Source of the DNA: Microbacteriaceae bacterium
GTDB taxonomy: Bacteria > Actinomycetota > Actinomycetes > Actinomycetales > Microbacteriaceae
DNA length: 11,922 nucleotides
Reading direction: 5' to 3'
Assembly: GCA_022701925.1 (NCBI GenBank)
Contig: JAKONM010000093.1
Coordinates: 1 to 11,922 of the forward strand
Every line of letters begins with the position of its first letter. Position 1 is the first letter of the stretch. Position numbers and translations under genes: made by a program. Below the pieces are notes generated by a model. That model had not been told where the DNA came from, ran no database searches, and was given only the letters and a program-made list of their open reading frames with translations. Positions 1 to 6,463 of this stretch are shown piece by piece.

Positions 1-145
1 GCTGGGGCAGCAGGTCGAGGCGGCCGTGCTGGTCGCCCTGCACCTCGGCGGCGACCGACAGGTGCCCGGCGCACAGCGGCACGAGGTGCGGGTGCTCGGC
101 GGGCAGCCCGCAGCCCGGCACCGCGCAGGCCTCGGATCCGGTCAC
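1..145 (-). CDS. Partial CDS: N-terminus of an unknown protein with a Cys/His metal-binding-like pattern
   Basis: Reading leftward from a GTG at 145-143, 48 codons stay open to the window edge, and all but one of the codons after the start end in G or C, as in the real genes here. The N-terminus starts MTGSEACAVPGCGLP and continues to an LCAGH motif, giving C7, C12, C25 and H28 (C-X4-C-X12-C-X2-H). This resembles a small zinc-ribbon or treble-clef module, but no family can be named from 48 residues. The gene diverges from the response regulator at 232, with 86 bp between the two starts. Ribosome-binding complementarity is weak. The gene continues beyond the left edge. It could be a chance open frame, but codon bias and the Cys/His spacing argue for coding. 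Confidence 0.6.
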   Translation of the reverse strand, partial: MTGSEACAVPGCGLPAEHPHLVPLCAGHLSVAAEVQGDQHGRLDLLPQ

Positions 146-231
146 CCCGGATGGTAGGGACCCCCCACCGACAGCGCCGCCCGGTCGACGGCGCGTCCCG
201 ATCGGCGGCGCCCGTGCCCCACACTGCTGCC

Positions 232-903
232 ATGAGGGAGCAGCACGAGCGCGCGCCGCTGCTGCTGGTCGAGGACGACCCGCAGCTGGGCCCGCTGATC
301 GCGGAGGCGCTCGCCGACGACTACGCGGTGACCGCGGTGCGCGACGGGGTCGAGGGCCTGCGCCTGGCGGCGGCCGGCGGCTGGGCCGCGGTCGTGCTGG
401 ACCGCCGGCTGCCGGGCCTCGACGGGGTCGAGCTGGTGCGCCGCCTGCGTCGAGCGGGAGGCGCGGTGCCCGTGCTGATGCTGACGGCGCTCGGCGCGGT
501 CGCCGACCGGGTCGACGGCCTCGACGCGGGCGCCGACGACTACCTGGTGAAGCCGTTCGACTTCGCGGAGCTGGCGGCCCGACTCCGCGCGATGCGGCGA
601 GTGCACGGGCCGGAGGAGGCGGTCGTGCACATCGGGGACTGGGAGTTCCGCCCCTCCGCACGCCTGATCCACTCGCCGTACGAGGGGCGCAAGGTGCTGA
701 CCGAGACGGAGTCGAACCTGCTCGCGCTGCTGGCCGCCCACCCCGACGAGACGCTGACGCGGGAGCGCATCCTGCGCGACGTCTTCCCCGCGGGCGACAG
801 CGTGGGCACGGTCGACACCTACGTGCACTACCTGCGCCGCAAGACCGAGCACGACCTGGTCACCACCGTGCGGGGCCGCGGCTACCGGCTGGGGCAGCCG
901 TGA
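232..903 (+). CDS. OmpR/PhoB-family response regulator
   Basis: A 223-aa two-component response regulator. The receiver domain spans about residues 9-120, with acidic pocket E14/D15/D16, phosphoacceptor D57 (VVLDRRLPG), T85 and K107 (DDYLVKPF). A winged-helix DNA-binding domain follows (about 130-222), ending in the usual wing motif VRGRGYRLG. I chose the ATG at 232 because the receiver beta-1 strand follows within ten residues. The frame is open further upstream to an ATG at 151, but that extension is Pro/Arg-rich and not receiver-like. No clear Shine-Dalgarno lies before 232, so leaderless initiation is possible. The stop overlaps the kinase start (GTGA at 900-903), so the two are co-transcribed and probably translationally coupled. 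The kinase should phosphorylate D57. The regulon and signal cannot be read from the sequence. Confidence 0.95.
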   Translation: MREQHERAPLLLVEDDPQLGPLIAEALADDYAVTAVRDGVEGLRLAAAGGWAAVVLDRRLPGLDGVELVRRLRRAGGAVPVLMLTALGAVADRVDGLDAGADDYLVKPFDFAELAARLRAMRRVHGPEEAVVHIGDWEFRPSARLIHSPYEGRKVLTETESNLLALLAAHPDETLTRERILRDVFPAGDSVGTVDTYVHYLRRKTEHDLVTTVRGRGYRLGQP

Positions 904-1871
904 GCGACGGCGTCGACGTCGAGACGGTGCGGCGGGCGGCGCTGCGGACCGGGCTGCAGGTGGCCGCGGTGTCCAGCGGGCTGGTCGCCGGCGTCCTGGG
1001 GCTGGCGGCCCTCTACGTGCTGCACCAGTCGCGGCCGGCGGAGCTGCTGGAGGCGCCGAGGCCGGGCGAGGACAAGATCTACGTCGACGCGCACGAGGTG
1101 CTGCTGGCGCTGGTCGTGCTGGGGCTGGCCGCCGTGCTGGTCGTGGGGTTCGCGGCATGGGGGATCAGCCGCCGGGCCGTCTCACCGCTGGCCGCCGCGC
1201 TGCGGCTGCAGCGCGCCTTCGTGGCGGACGCCAGCCACGAGCTGCGCACCCCGCTCGCGGTGCTCGACGCCCGGGTGCAGGTGCTGCAGCGCCGGCTGGG
1301 GCGCGGCGAGCCGACGGACGACGTGCTGGCGGCGCTGCGCCGCGACACCGGCGCCATGATCGACGTCGTCGGCGACCTGCTGCTGCTGGCCGAGACGGCC
1401 GAGGCGCAGAGCGACGCCGCGGAGGGGTGCGACCTGCGGCCGGCGGTCGAGGGCGAGGTGGAGGACCTGCGTCTGCTGGCGGAGGAGCGCTCCGTGCGCC
1501 TCGAGGCGGAGGTCGCCGGGGAGGCCCGGGTGCCGCTGTCGGAGGTCGGGCTGCGCCGCGCGCTGGTGGTGCTGATCGACAACGCGGTGCAGCACTCGCC
1601 GCCCGGGGCCCCGGTGCGGGTGACCGCCGGGGTCGAGCGCGGCCGCGCGGTGGTGCGGGTCGCCGACCGCGGCGCCGGCATCGCGGGGGTCGAGGTGGAG
1701 CGGGTCTTCGACCGGTTCGCGCACGGCGCCGAGACGGGGGAGCGCCGCGGGTTCGGCATCGGGCTGTCGCTGGTGCGCGACCTGGCGCAGCGCCACGGCG
1801 GGCGGGTGACCGTCGAGTCGACGTCCGGCGAGGGGACGACGATGCGGCTGGAGCTGCCGACGATGCAGTGA
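900..1871 (+). CDS. Membrane sensor histidine kinase, partner of the upstream response regulator
   Basis: A 323-aa sensor kinase beginning at a GTG inside the regulator's stop codon. Two hydrophobic segments (about residues 18-41 and 66-90) flank an outside loop of only about 24 residues, and no HAMP domain is obvious. The dimerisation/phosphoacceptor domain carries the H-box ADASHELRTPL with H113. The HATPase domain has the N-box around N228 (IDNAVQHSP), G1 at D256-G260 (DRGAGI) and G2 at G284-G288 (GFGIGL). All catalytic motifs are intact. The short loop suggests sensing within or close to the membrane, or through a partner protein, rather than by a large extracellular ligand domain (inference). 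The gene ends 19 bp before the convergent GH43 gene stop, with no hairpin between them. Confidence 0.95.
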   Translation: MSDGVDVETVRRAALRTGLQVAAVSSGLVAGVLGLAALYVLHQSRPAELLEAPRPGEDKIYVDAHEVLLALVVLGLAAVLVVGFAAWGISRRAVSPLAAALRLQRAFVADASHELRTPLAVLDARVQVLQRRLGRGEPTDDVLAALRRDTGAMIDVVGDLLLLAETAEAQSDAAEGCDLRPAVEGEVEDLRLLAEERSVRLEAEVAGEARVPLSEVGLRRALVVLIDNAVQHSPPGAPVRVTAGVERGRAVVRVADRGAGIAGVEVERVFDRFAHGAETGERRGFGIGLSLVRDLAQRHGGRVTVESTSGEGTTMRLELPTMQ

Positions 1872-1890
1872 GGCGGCGCTCGCGGTCGCT

Positions 1891-2967
1891 TCAGGTGCGG
1901 AGCCGCAGCGGGCCGTCGGCGACCGGGACGCCGAAGTCGGGTGTGCCGTCCGCCTTCCAGCCCAGCACCTGGGCCCTGGCGTGCCGGTTCGGGTCGAACA
2001 GCGGGTCGCCGTCGATCTGCTCGTAGCCGCGGGCGTGGTACACGAGCACGTCGACGGTGCGGCCCCGGTCGTCCTCCACGGTCGTGAAGCAGTTGTGGCC
2101 CGGCCCCCACTGCCCGTGCTCCGGGCTGGAGGCGAAGACCGGCTCGGGCGACTTGGTCCAGGAGTCGGCGTCCAGCAGGTCGGACCCCTCGTCGGCGGTG
2201 AGCAGTCCCATGCAGTAGCGGGCGTCGGTCGCGCTGGCGGAGAAGCTGATGAAGACGCGGCCGTTGCGGACGAGCACCGCCGGGCCCTCGTCGACCTTGA
2301 ACCCCCGCGTCTCCCAGTCGGCCTGCGGCACCGCGATGCGCACCTCGGGGCCGACGAGCGTGGAGGGATCGGCCATTCGCGCGATGTACAGGTTCGAGTT
2401 CGTCTCGATGCCCGGCTCCGCCTGCGCCCACACCAGGTACCGACGTCCGCGCAGCGCGAAGGTGGTGGCGTCCAGCGCGAAGGTGTCGAAGGCGGTGCGG
2501 ATGCGGTCGCGCACCGTCCAGGCCGCCGTCATGGGGTCGTCCCCGTCGGCCTCCAGCACGTAGGGCCGGATGCGGAACGGATCGTCCGAGTCGCCCGCGG
2601 CGAAGTACACGTACCAGCCGCCGTCGACCCGGTGGATCTCGGGCGCCCACACGTAGCCGCCCATCGGTCCGTCGGCGGGACGCGTCCACAGCGTGCGCTC
2701 GGCGGCCGCGGCCAGCCCGCCGAGGGCGTGCGCCCGCCGCAGCACCACGCGGTCGTACTGCGGCACGGATCCGGTCATCAGGTACCGGCCCTGCTCGTCG
2801 CGCTGCACGTGCGGGTCGGCGCGTCGCCGCACCAGCGGGTTCTCCACGGCGTCCTCCTCCTCGGCGGGCCCCGCCGTGCAACCCGGCGAGCCGGCGGCGG
2901 GCAGCAGCAGGGCCGAGCCCGTCAGCACGGTGCGACGGCGCAGCGGCCGTCCGTGCGGCGCGACCAC
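1891..2967 (-). CDS. Exported GH43-family glycosidase, probable alpha-L-arabinofuranosidase or arabinanase
   Basis: A 358-aa family 43 five-bladed beta-propeller glycosidase. Visible family signatures are the early ADPHV (general-base candidate D51), VWAPEIH (108-112), LDATTF (pKa-modulating candidate D166), KVDEGPA (general-acid candidate E227) and GPGHNCF with H291. The N-terminus is basic with an Arg run (R10-R12), then a hydrophobic stretch and a Cys at 30, suggesting Tat and/or lipoprotein export. The lipobox (GSPGC) is imperfect. The start is a GTG 8 nt after the abfA stop. No strong Shine-Dalgarno is seen, so translational coupling is likely. As the last operon gene next to a cytoplasmic GH51 enzyme, it probably removes arabinose or short arabino-oligomers outside the cell. 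Family assignment is firm. Exact specificity is not, because GH43 also includes beta-xylosidases and endo-arabinanases. Confidence 0.9.
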   Translation of the reverse strand: MVAPHGRPLRRRTVLTGSALLLPAAGSPGCTAGPAEEEDAVENPLVRRRADPHVQRDEQGRYLMTGSVPQYDRVVLRRAHALGGLAAAAERTLWTRPADGPMGGYVWAPEIHRVDGGWYVYFAAGDSDDPFRIRPYVLEADGDDPMTAAWTVRDRIRTAFDTFALDATTFALRGRRYLVWAQAEPGIETNSNLYIARMADPSTLVGPEVRIAVPQADWETRGFKVDEGPAVLVRNGRVFISFSASATDARYCMGLLTADEGSDLLDADSWTKSPEPVFASSPEHGQWGPGHNCFTTVEDDRGRTVDVLVYHARGYEQIDGDPLFDPNRHARAQVLGWKADGTPDFGVPVADGPLRLRT

Positions 2968-2975
2968 GTCGGCGC

Positions 2976-4487
2976 TCAGGCCGACGCGGGGACCAGGTGC
3001 ACGATCGCCCAGGCCACGGGCGGCAGCTCCAGGTGCAGCGCGCCGTCGCGCACCTCGGCGCCCACCGGGCGGGTGCCGACCCGGTCCGGCTGCTGCAGCG
3101 TGTTGGCCGCGCTCGGGTCGGGGTCGGCGAGCAGGTGCGACTCGGCCACGGTCCAGTCCCCGCCGAGGTCGACCTGCAGCGCGGTCGGCTCGTCCAGCCC
3201 GCGGTGCACCACCACCACGGTCAGGGACCCGTCGTCGTCCCGCGTCACGACGGCGTCGACCAGCGGCACGTCGCCGTGCCGCGCGGTCGGGAGCAGGTCG
3301 GCCGTCACCTCCGACCGCAGCACCTGGCCGCGTGCCAGCCGGGACGTCAGCGCGAAGGGGAAGAAGGTGGTCTGCCGCCAGGCGGGGCCGCCGGGCTCGG
3401 TCATGATCGGGGCGATCACGTTGACCAGCTGCGCCAGGCTCGCGGCCTTCACCCGGTCGGCGTGCTTCAGCAGCGAGATCATCAGGCTGCCGAACACCAC
3501 CGCGTCGAGGACGGAGTAGACGTCCTCGAGCAGCCGTGGGGCGATCGGCCAGACCTCCGGGTCCGTGATCCGCTCCTGCTGCTCGTACCGCGTGAGGTAC
3601 CAGACGTTCCACTCGTCGAAGGAGATGAAGACCGTCTTGTCGCTGCGCTTCAGCGCCTTCACGTGGTCCGCGGTCGCGGCCACCGTCTCGATGAAGCGGT
3701 CCATGTTCACCGCGGACCCGAGGAAGCTGGCGGTGTCGCCGTCGTACTCCTCGTAGTAGGCGTGGCAGGAGATGAACTCGACGTCGTCGTACGTGTGCTC
3801 GAGCACGGTGCGCTCCCACTCCCCGAACGTCGGCATGAACGCGCTGGAGCTGCCGCACACCACCAGCTCCAGACCGGGGTCGAGCTGCTTGAGCGCCTTG
3901 GCGGTCTGCGACGCGAGCTTCCCGTAGTCGTCCGCGCTGCGGTGCCCCAGCTGCCACGGGCCGTCCATCTCGTTGCCCAGGCACCACATGCGCACGCCCA
4001 GCGGCTCGACGTCGCCGTTGGCGATGCGGGCGTCGGCCAGCGCGGTGCCCGAGCGGCGGTTCGCGTACTCGGCCAGGTCGAGGGCGTCCAGCACGCCCCG
4101 CGTGCCGAGGTTGATGGCCAGCATCGGCTCCGTGCCGGCCTTGCGGTTCCAGTCCGCGAACTCGTGCAGGCCCACCTGGTTCGTCTCGGTGGAGTGCCAG
4201 GCCAGGTCGAGGCGCACCGGACGGTCCGCCTTCGGACCGACGCCGTCCTCCCAGCGGTAGCCGCTGACGAAGTTGCCGCCCGGGTAGCGGATGGTCGTGA
4301 CCCCCAGCTCGCGCACCAGGTCCAGCACGTCCTGCCGGAACCCCTCCGCGTCCGCCGTCGGGTGCCCCGGCTCGTGGATGCCGTCGTAGACGCACCGGCC
4401 CAGGTGCTCCACGAACGATCCGTAGACGCGGGGGTCGATCCTGCCGACGACGGAACCGGGGAACAGGGTGATGCGGGCGGCGGGCAT
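2976..4487 (-). CDS. abfA: GH51 alpha-L-arabinofuranosidase (cytoplasmic)
   Basis: A 503-aa retaining alpha-L-arabinofuranosidase (EC 3.2.1.55) that removes terminal arabinofuranosyl residues from imported oligosaccharides. The (beta/alpha)8 catalytic domain contains GVTTIRYPGGNF (62-73), acid/base E173 in CLGNEMDGPW and nucleophile E292 in ISFDEWNVWY. Known GH51 enzymes have these glutamates at almost the same positions. A C-terminal beta-sandwich follows (about 385-503). There is no signal peptide, so the enzyme acts in the cytoplasm after uptake. The ATG at 4487 is supported by GAAAGG seven bases upstream and by alignment of the N-terminal ITLFPGSVVGRIDPRVYGSFVEHLGR-type region, where GH51 proteins normally begin. 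It follows the MalG-type permease gene by 47 bp and precedes the GH43 gene by 8 bp. Length is normal for the family. Confidence 0.96.
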   Translation of the reverse strand: MPAARITLFPGSVVGRIDPRVYGSFVEHLGRCVYDGIHEPGHPTADAEGFRQDVLDLVRELGVTTIRYPGGNFVSGYRWEDGVGPKADRPVRLDLAWHSTETNQVGLHEFADWNRKAGTEPMLAINLGTRGVLDALDLAEYANRRSGTALADARIANGDVEPLGVRMWCLGNEMDGPWQLGHRSADDYGKLASQTAKALKQLDPGLELVVCGSSSAFMPTFGEWERTVLEHTYDDVEFISCHAYYEEYDGDTASFLGSAVNMDRFIETVAATADHVKALKRSDKTVFISFDEWNVWYLTRYEQQERITDPEVWPIAPRLLEDVYSVLDAVVFGSLMISLLKHADRVKAASLAQLVNVIAPIMTEPGGPAWRQTTFFPFALTSRLARGQVLRSEVTADLLPTARHGDVPLVDAVVTRDDDGSLTVVVVHRGLDEPTALQVDLGGDWTVAESHLLADPDPSAANTLQQPDRVGTRPVGAEVRDGALHLELPPVAWAIVHLVPASA

Positions 4488-4504
4488 GGCGGAGCCTTTC
4501 GAGC

Positions 4505-4532
4505 GGGAGGGCGGGAGCGGGAAGGGGGCGGG
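4505..4532 (+). other. Candidate G-quadruplex motif in the permease-abfA spacer
   Basis: Six G-runs of three or more (4505-4507, 4509-4511, 4513-4515, 4519-4521, 4524-4528, 4530-4532) are separated by loops of one to three bases. This meets the usual G3+N1-7 quadruplex definition with two spare runs. The G-rich strand is the template strand of the minus-strand operon, so the mRNA here is C-rich. It fills most of the 47-bp gap between the MalG-type gene stop and the abfA ribosome-binding site. Whether it folds or affects transcription is unknown. Confidence 0.5.
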
Positions 4533-4534
4533 CG

Positions 4535-5440
4535 CTACTTGAGGCTGCCGAGCGACAGGCCGCCCTGCCAGTAGCGCTGCAGCCCGAGGAACGCGGCGAT
4601 CAGCGGGATCACCGAGACGAGGGCGCCGGCGATGATCAGGTTCCACAGCGAGGTGCCGCCGCCGTTGTTCGAGGAGGCCAGGCTCTGCCACAGGCCGATC
4701 CCGACCGTCACGGGGTAGAGGCTGCTGTTGTTCAGCATGGCCAGCGGCAGGAAGTAGTTGTTCCAGTTCGCGACCACGCTGAGCAGCAGCACGGTGACGA
4801 TGGCGGGCCGCATCAGGGGCAGCGCGACGCTGAAGAAGACGCGGACCTCGCTGGCGCCGTCGACGCGGGCCGCCTGCATCAGCTCGGACGGCACCGCGTC
4901 CGCGATGTAGACCCGCATCAGGTAGACGCCGAACGGGCTGAGGAACGACGGCAGGATCACGGCCCAGACGGTGTCGGTGAGGCCCATGTTCGAGAACAGG
5001 ATGAAGGTCGGGATGACCAGGGCCGTCAGCGGCACCATGACCGATCCCAGCAGCAGCGCGAAGGTCAGGTTGCGACCCGGGAACTCGAACTTGGCGAACC
5101 CGTAGCCGGCCAGCACCGCCACGGCCGTGGCGCCCAGGCCGCCGGCGATCGCGTAGAACGCCGAGTTGCCGATCCACTGGAAGTAGATGCCGTCGTCGTA
5201 GGTGAGCAGCCCGCGGATGTTGCCCACCCAGTCGATGTTCCGGTCGAACCACAGGGCGCCGCCCGTGCCGCCGAAGAGGCCCTGCACGTTCTTGGAGCTG
5301 GCGACGACGAGCCACCACAGCGGGGTCAGGAAGTAGACGACCAGGACGGCCAGGAACAGCATGGCGAAGGGCGAGGTGCGCGGCCTGCGACGACGTGCGG
5401 CCTGCCGCGGCACGGGACGGGCGGTGCTGATGGCGGTCAT
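4535..5440 (-). CDS. ABC sugar transporter permease, MalG/AraQ type (CUT1 family)
   Basis: A 301-aa inner-membrane permease with about six hydrophobic segments (near 25-47, 92-115, 125-149, 155-178, 212-235 and 265-287). The EAA loop that contacts the ATPase is clear: ELMQAARVDGASE at 186-198, followed by FFSVALPLMRP. A cluster of basic residues (13-21) precedes the first membrane helix. The ATG at 5440-5438 overlaps the stop of the MalF-type gene (ATGA), a standard coupling arrangement, with GAGGGA about ten bases upstream. It forms the translocation channel together with the MalF-type subunit. Position directly before abfA matches AraQ-abfA in Bacillus subtilis, so an arabino-oligosaccharide substrate is inferred. 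No ATPase gene is in the window. Confidence 0.94.
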   Translation of the reverse strand: MTAISTARPVPRQAARRRRPRTSPFAMLFLAVLVVYFLTPLWWLVVASSKNVQGLFGGTGGALWFDRNIDWVGNIRGLLTYDDGIYFQWIGNSAFYAIAGGLGATAVAVLAGYGFAKFEFPGRNLTFALLLGSVMVPLTALVIPTFILFSNMGLTDTVWAVILPSFLSPFGVYLMRVYIADAVPSELMQAARVDGASEVRVFFSVALPLMRPAIVTVLLLSVVANWNNYFLPLAMLNNSSLYPVTVGIGLWQSLASSNNGGGTSLWNLIIAGALVSVIPLIAAFLGLQRYWQGGLSLGSLK

Positions 5441-6384
5441 GCGAAGACGCTCCCTCGCTTGCGGGTGAGGAACAGGAACAGGTAGACCGCGATGAAGATC
5501 ACGATGCCGAGGGCGAAGGAGATCGCGGAGGCGTAGTTGAACTGCGCGAAGCCGAAGGCGAGGTTGTAGGCGTAGATGTTCGGCGTGAAGTCGGTGGTGA
5601 CGGAGCCGTTCGCGATCGGCCGCAGCACCTGCGGCTCGGTGAAGAACTGCAGCGTCCCGATGACGGCGAACACCAGGATCAGCACCAGCGAGTTGGCGAC
5701 CATCGGCAGCTTGACCCGCAGGGCCAGCTGCCAGGGGCCGGCGCCGTCGATGCGCGCGGCTTCGTAGACGGCGGGGTCGAGCCCCTGCAGCGCCGCGTAG
5801 ACGATGATCATGTAGTAGCCGGCCCACTGCCAGGTGACCACGTTGATCAGGCCGCCGAAGATGTTGCCGGGGCTCAGCAGGAAGGGCGCCTGCAGGCCGA
5901 ACAGCCCGAAGATGCTCTCCAGCGGACCGAAGGTCGGGCTGTACAGGAAGCCCCACATCAGCGCCCCGATCACGGCGGGCACCGCGTAGGGCAGGAAGAT
6001 CATCAGTCGGGCGAACCGGGCGAAGCGGTTCGTGACGGCGTCGAGCACCAGCGCGGCCGCGACGGACACGGCCATCTGCACCGGCACGAGCACCAGGGTG
6101 AACAGCGCGACGAACCCGATGCCCCTGAGGAACGACGGGTCCTGGAACGCCTGCACGTAGTTGGCCAGCCCGGAGAACTGGGTGCCCGTCGCGAGGCCGT
6201 TCGTGAACAGGCTGAGGTAGAAGGCGTAGCCCAGCGGCGCGACCAGGAAGACCGCGAACACGACGATGAACGGGCTGATGAACACCCAGCCGGTGACGGC
6301 CTGACGTCGGCGGGTGGCCCCGCCGCCGCGACGGGCGACGGGGCGCCGCACCTCCGCGGGTGCGGAGGAGTGGACTGCGGTCAA
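5437..6384 (-). CDS. ABC sugar transporter permease, MalF/AraP type (CUT1 family), TTG start
   Basis: A 315-aa permease with about six hydrophobic segments (near 33-58, 90-115, 126-148, 178-199, 229-248 and 285-308). Its EAA loop is VYEAARIDGAGPW (E208, D213, G214), followed by KLPMV. The N-terminal 30 residues are Arg-rich and cytoplasmic. The start is a TTG at 6384-6382, chosen because a full AAGGAGG Shine-Dalgarno (6397-6391) lies six bases upstream and no better in-frame ATG or GTG occurs there. The frame is open upstream only through non-homologous sequence. The gene pairs with the MalG-type permease (4-nt overlap) and lies 79 bp after the binding-protein gene, with a stable hairpin in that gap. 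A weak start codon combined with a strong ribosome-binding site may set permease levels below those of the binding protein. Confidence 0.94.
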   Translation of the reverse strand: MTAVHSSAPAEVRRPVARRGGGATRRRQAVTGWVFISPFIVVFAVFLVAPLGYAFYLSLFTNGLATGTQFSGLANYVQAFQDPSFLRGIGFVALFTLVLVPVQMAVSVAAALVLDAVTNRFARFARLMIFLPYAVPAVIGALMWGFLYSPTFGPLESIFGLFGLQAPFLLSPGNIFGGLINVVTWQWAGYYMIIVYAALQGLDPAVYEAARIDGAGPWQLALRVKLPMVANSLVLILVFAVIGTLQFFTEPQVLRPIANGSVTTDFTPNIYAYNLAFGFAQFNYASAISFALGIVIFIAVYLFLFLTRKRGSVFA

Positions 6385-6390
6385 GATCGG

Positions 6391-6397
6391 CCTCCTT
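6391..6397 (-). promoter_or_regulatory. Shine-Dalgarno that fixes the TTG start of the MalF-type permease
   Basis: On the minus strand the sequence reads AAGGAGG followed by six bases and TTG. This is the best ribosome-binding site in the operon, and it is the main reason to accept the rare TTG start. Confidence 0.8.
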
Positions 6398-6420
6398 GCA
6401 GATCGGGATGACGTCGAGGG

Positions 6421-6458
6421 GGTGCGCCGGCCTGCCGGGGAGGGCGGGCCGGCGCACC
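6421..6458 (-). promoter_or_regulatory. Perfect 12-bp stem-loop between binding-protein and permease genes
   Basis: Arms 6421-6432 (GGTGCGCCGGCC) and 6447-6458 (GGCCGGCGCACC) are exact reverse complements around a 14-nt loop. In the operon mRNA the hairpin begins five bases after the binding-protein stop. No U-run follows, so it is not a classical intrinsic terminator. Intercistronic hairpins at this position, as in malE-malF, are known to protect the upstream message or to reduce read-through, giving more binding protein than permease. That role is inferred here. Confidence 0.75.
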
Positions 6459-6463
6459 GGCGG

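Noticed and set aside
142..1158. 338-codon minus-strand open frame
   Set aside because: It has an extreme Arg/Pro/Ala composition opposite the response regulator and kinase, so it is a shadow.
2967..4395. Open frame on the minus strand continuing upstream of the GH43 start to an ATG at 4395
   Set aside because: It is the alternative frame of abfA, with Arg/Gly/Ala-rich sequence lacking any GH43 feature, and the signal-peptide-like start at 2967 marks the real N-terminus.
2997..4574. 525-codon plus-strand open frame
   Set aside because: It is antisense to abfA, whose catalytic glutamates and family alignment are unambiguous.
5440..6457. Minus-strand open frame joining the MalG-type permease to an upstream ATG at 6457
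   Set aside because: The upstream part is an off-frame reading of the MalF-type gene. The ATGA overlap at 5437-5440 gives the proper start.
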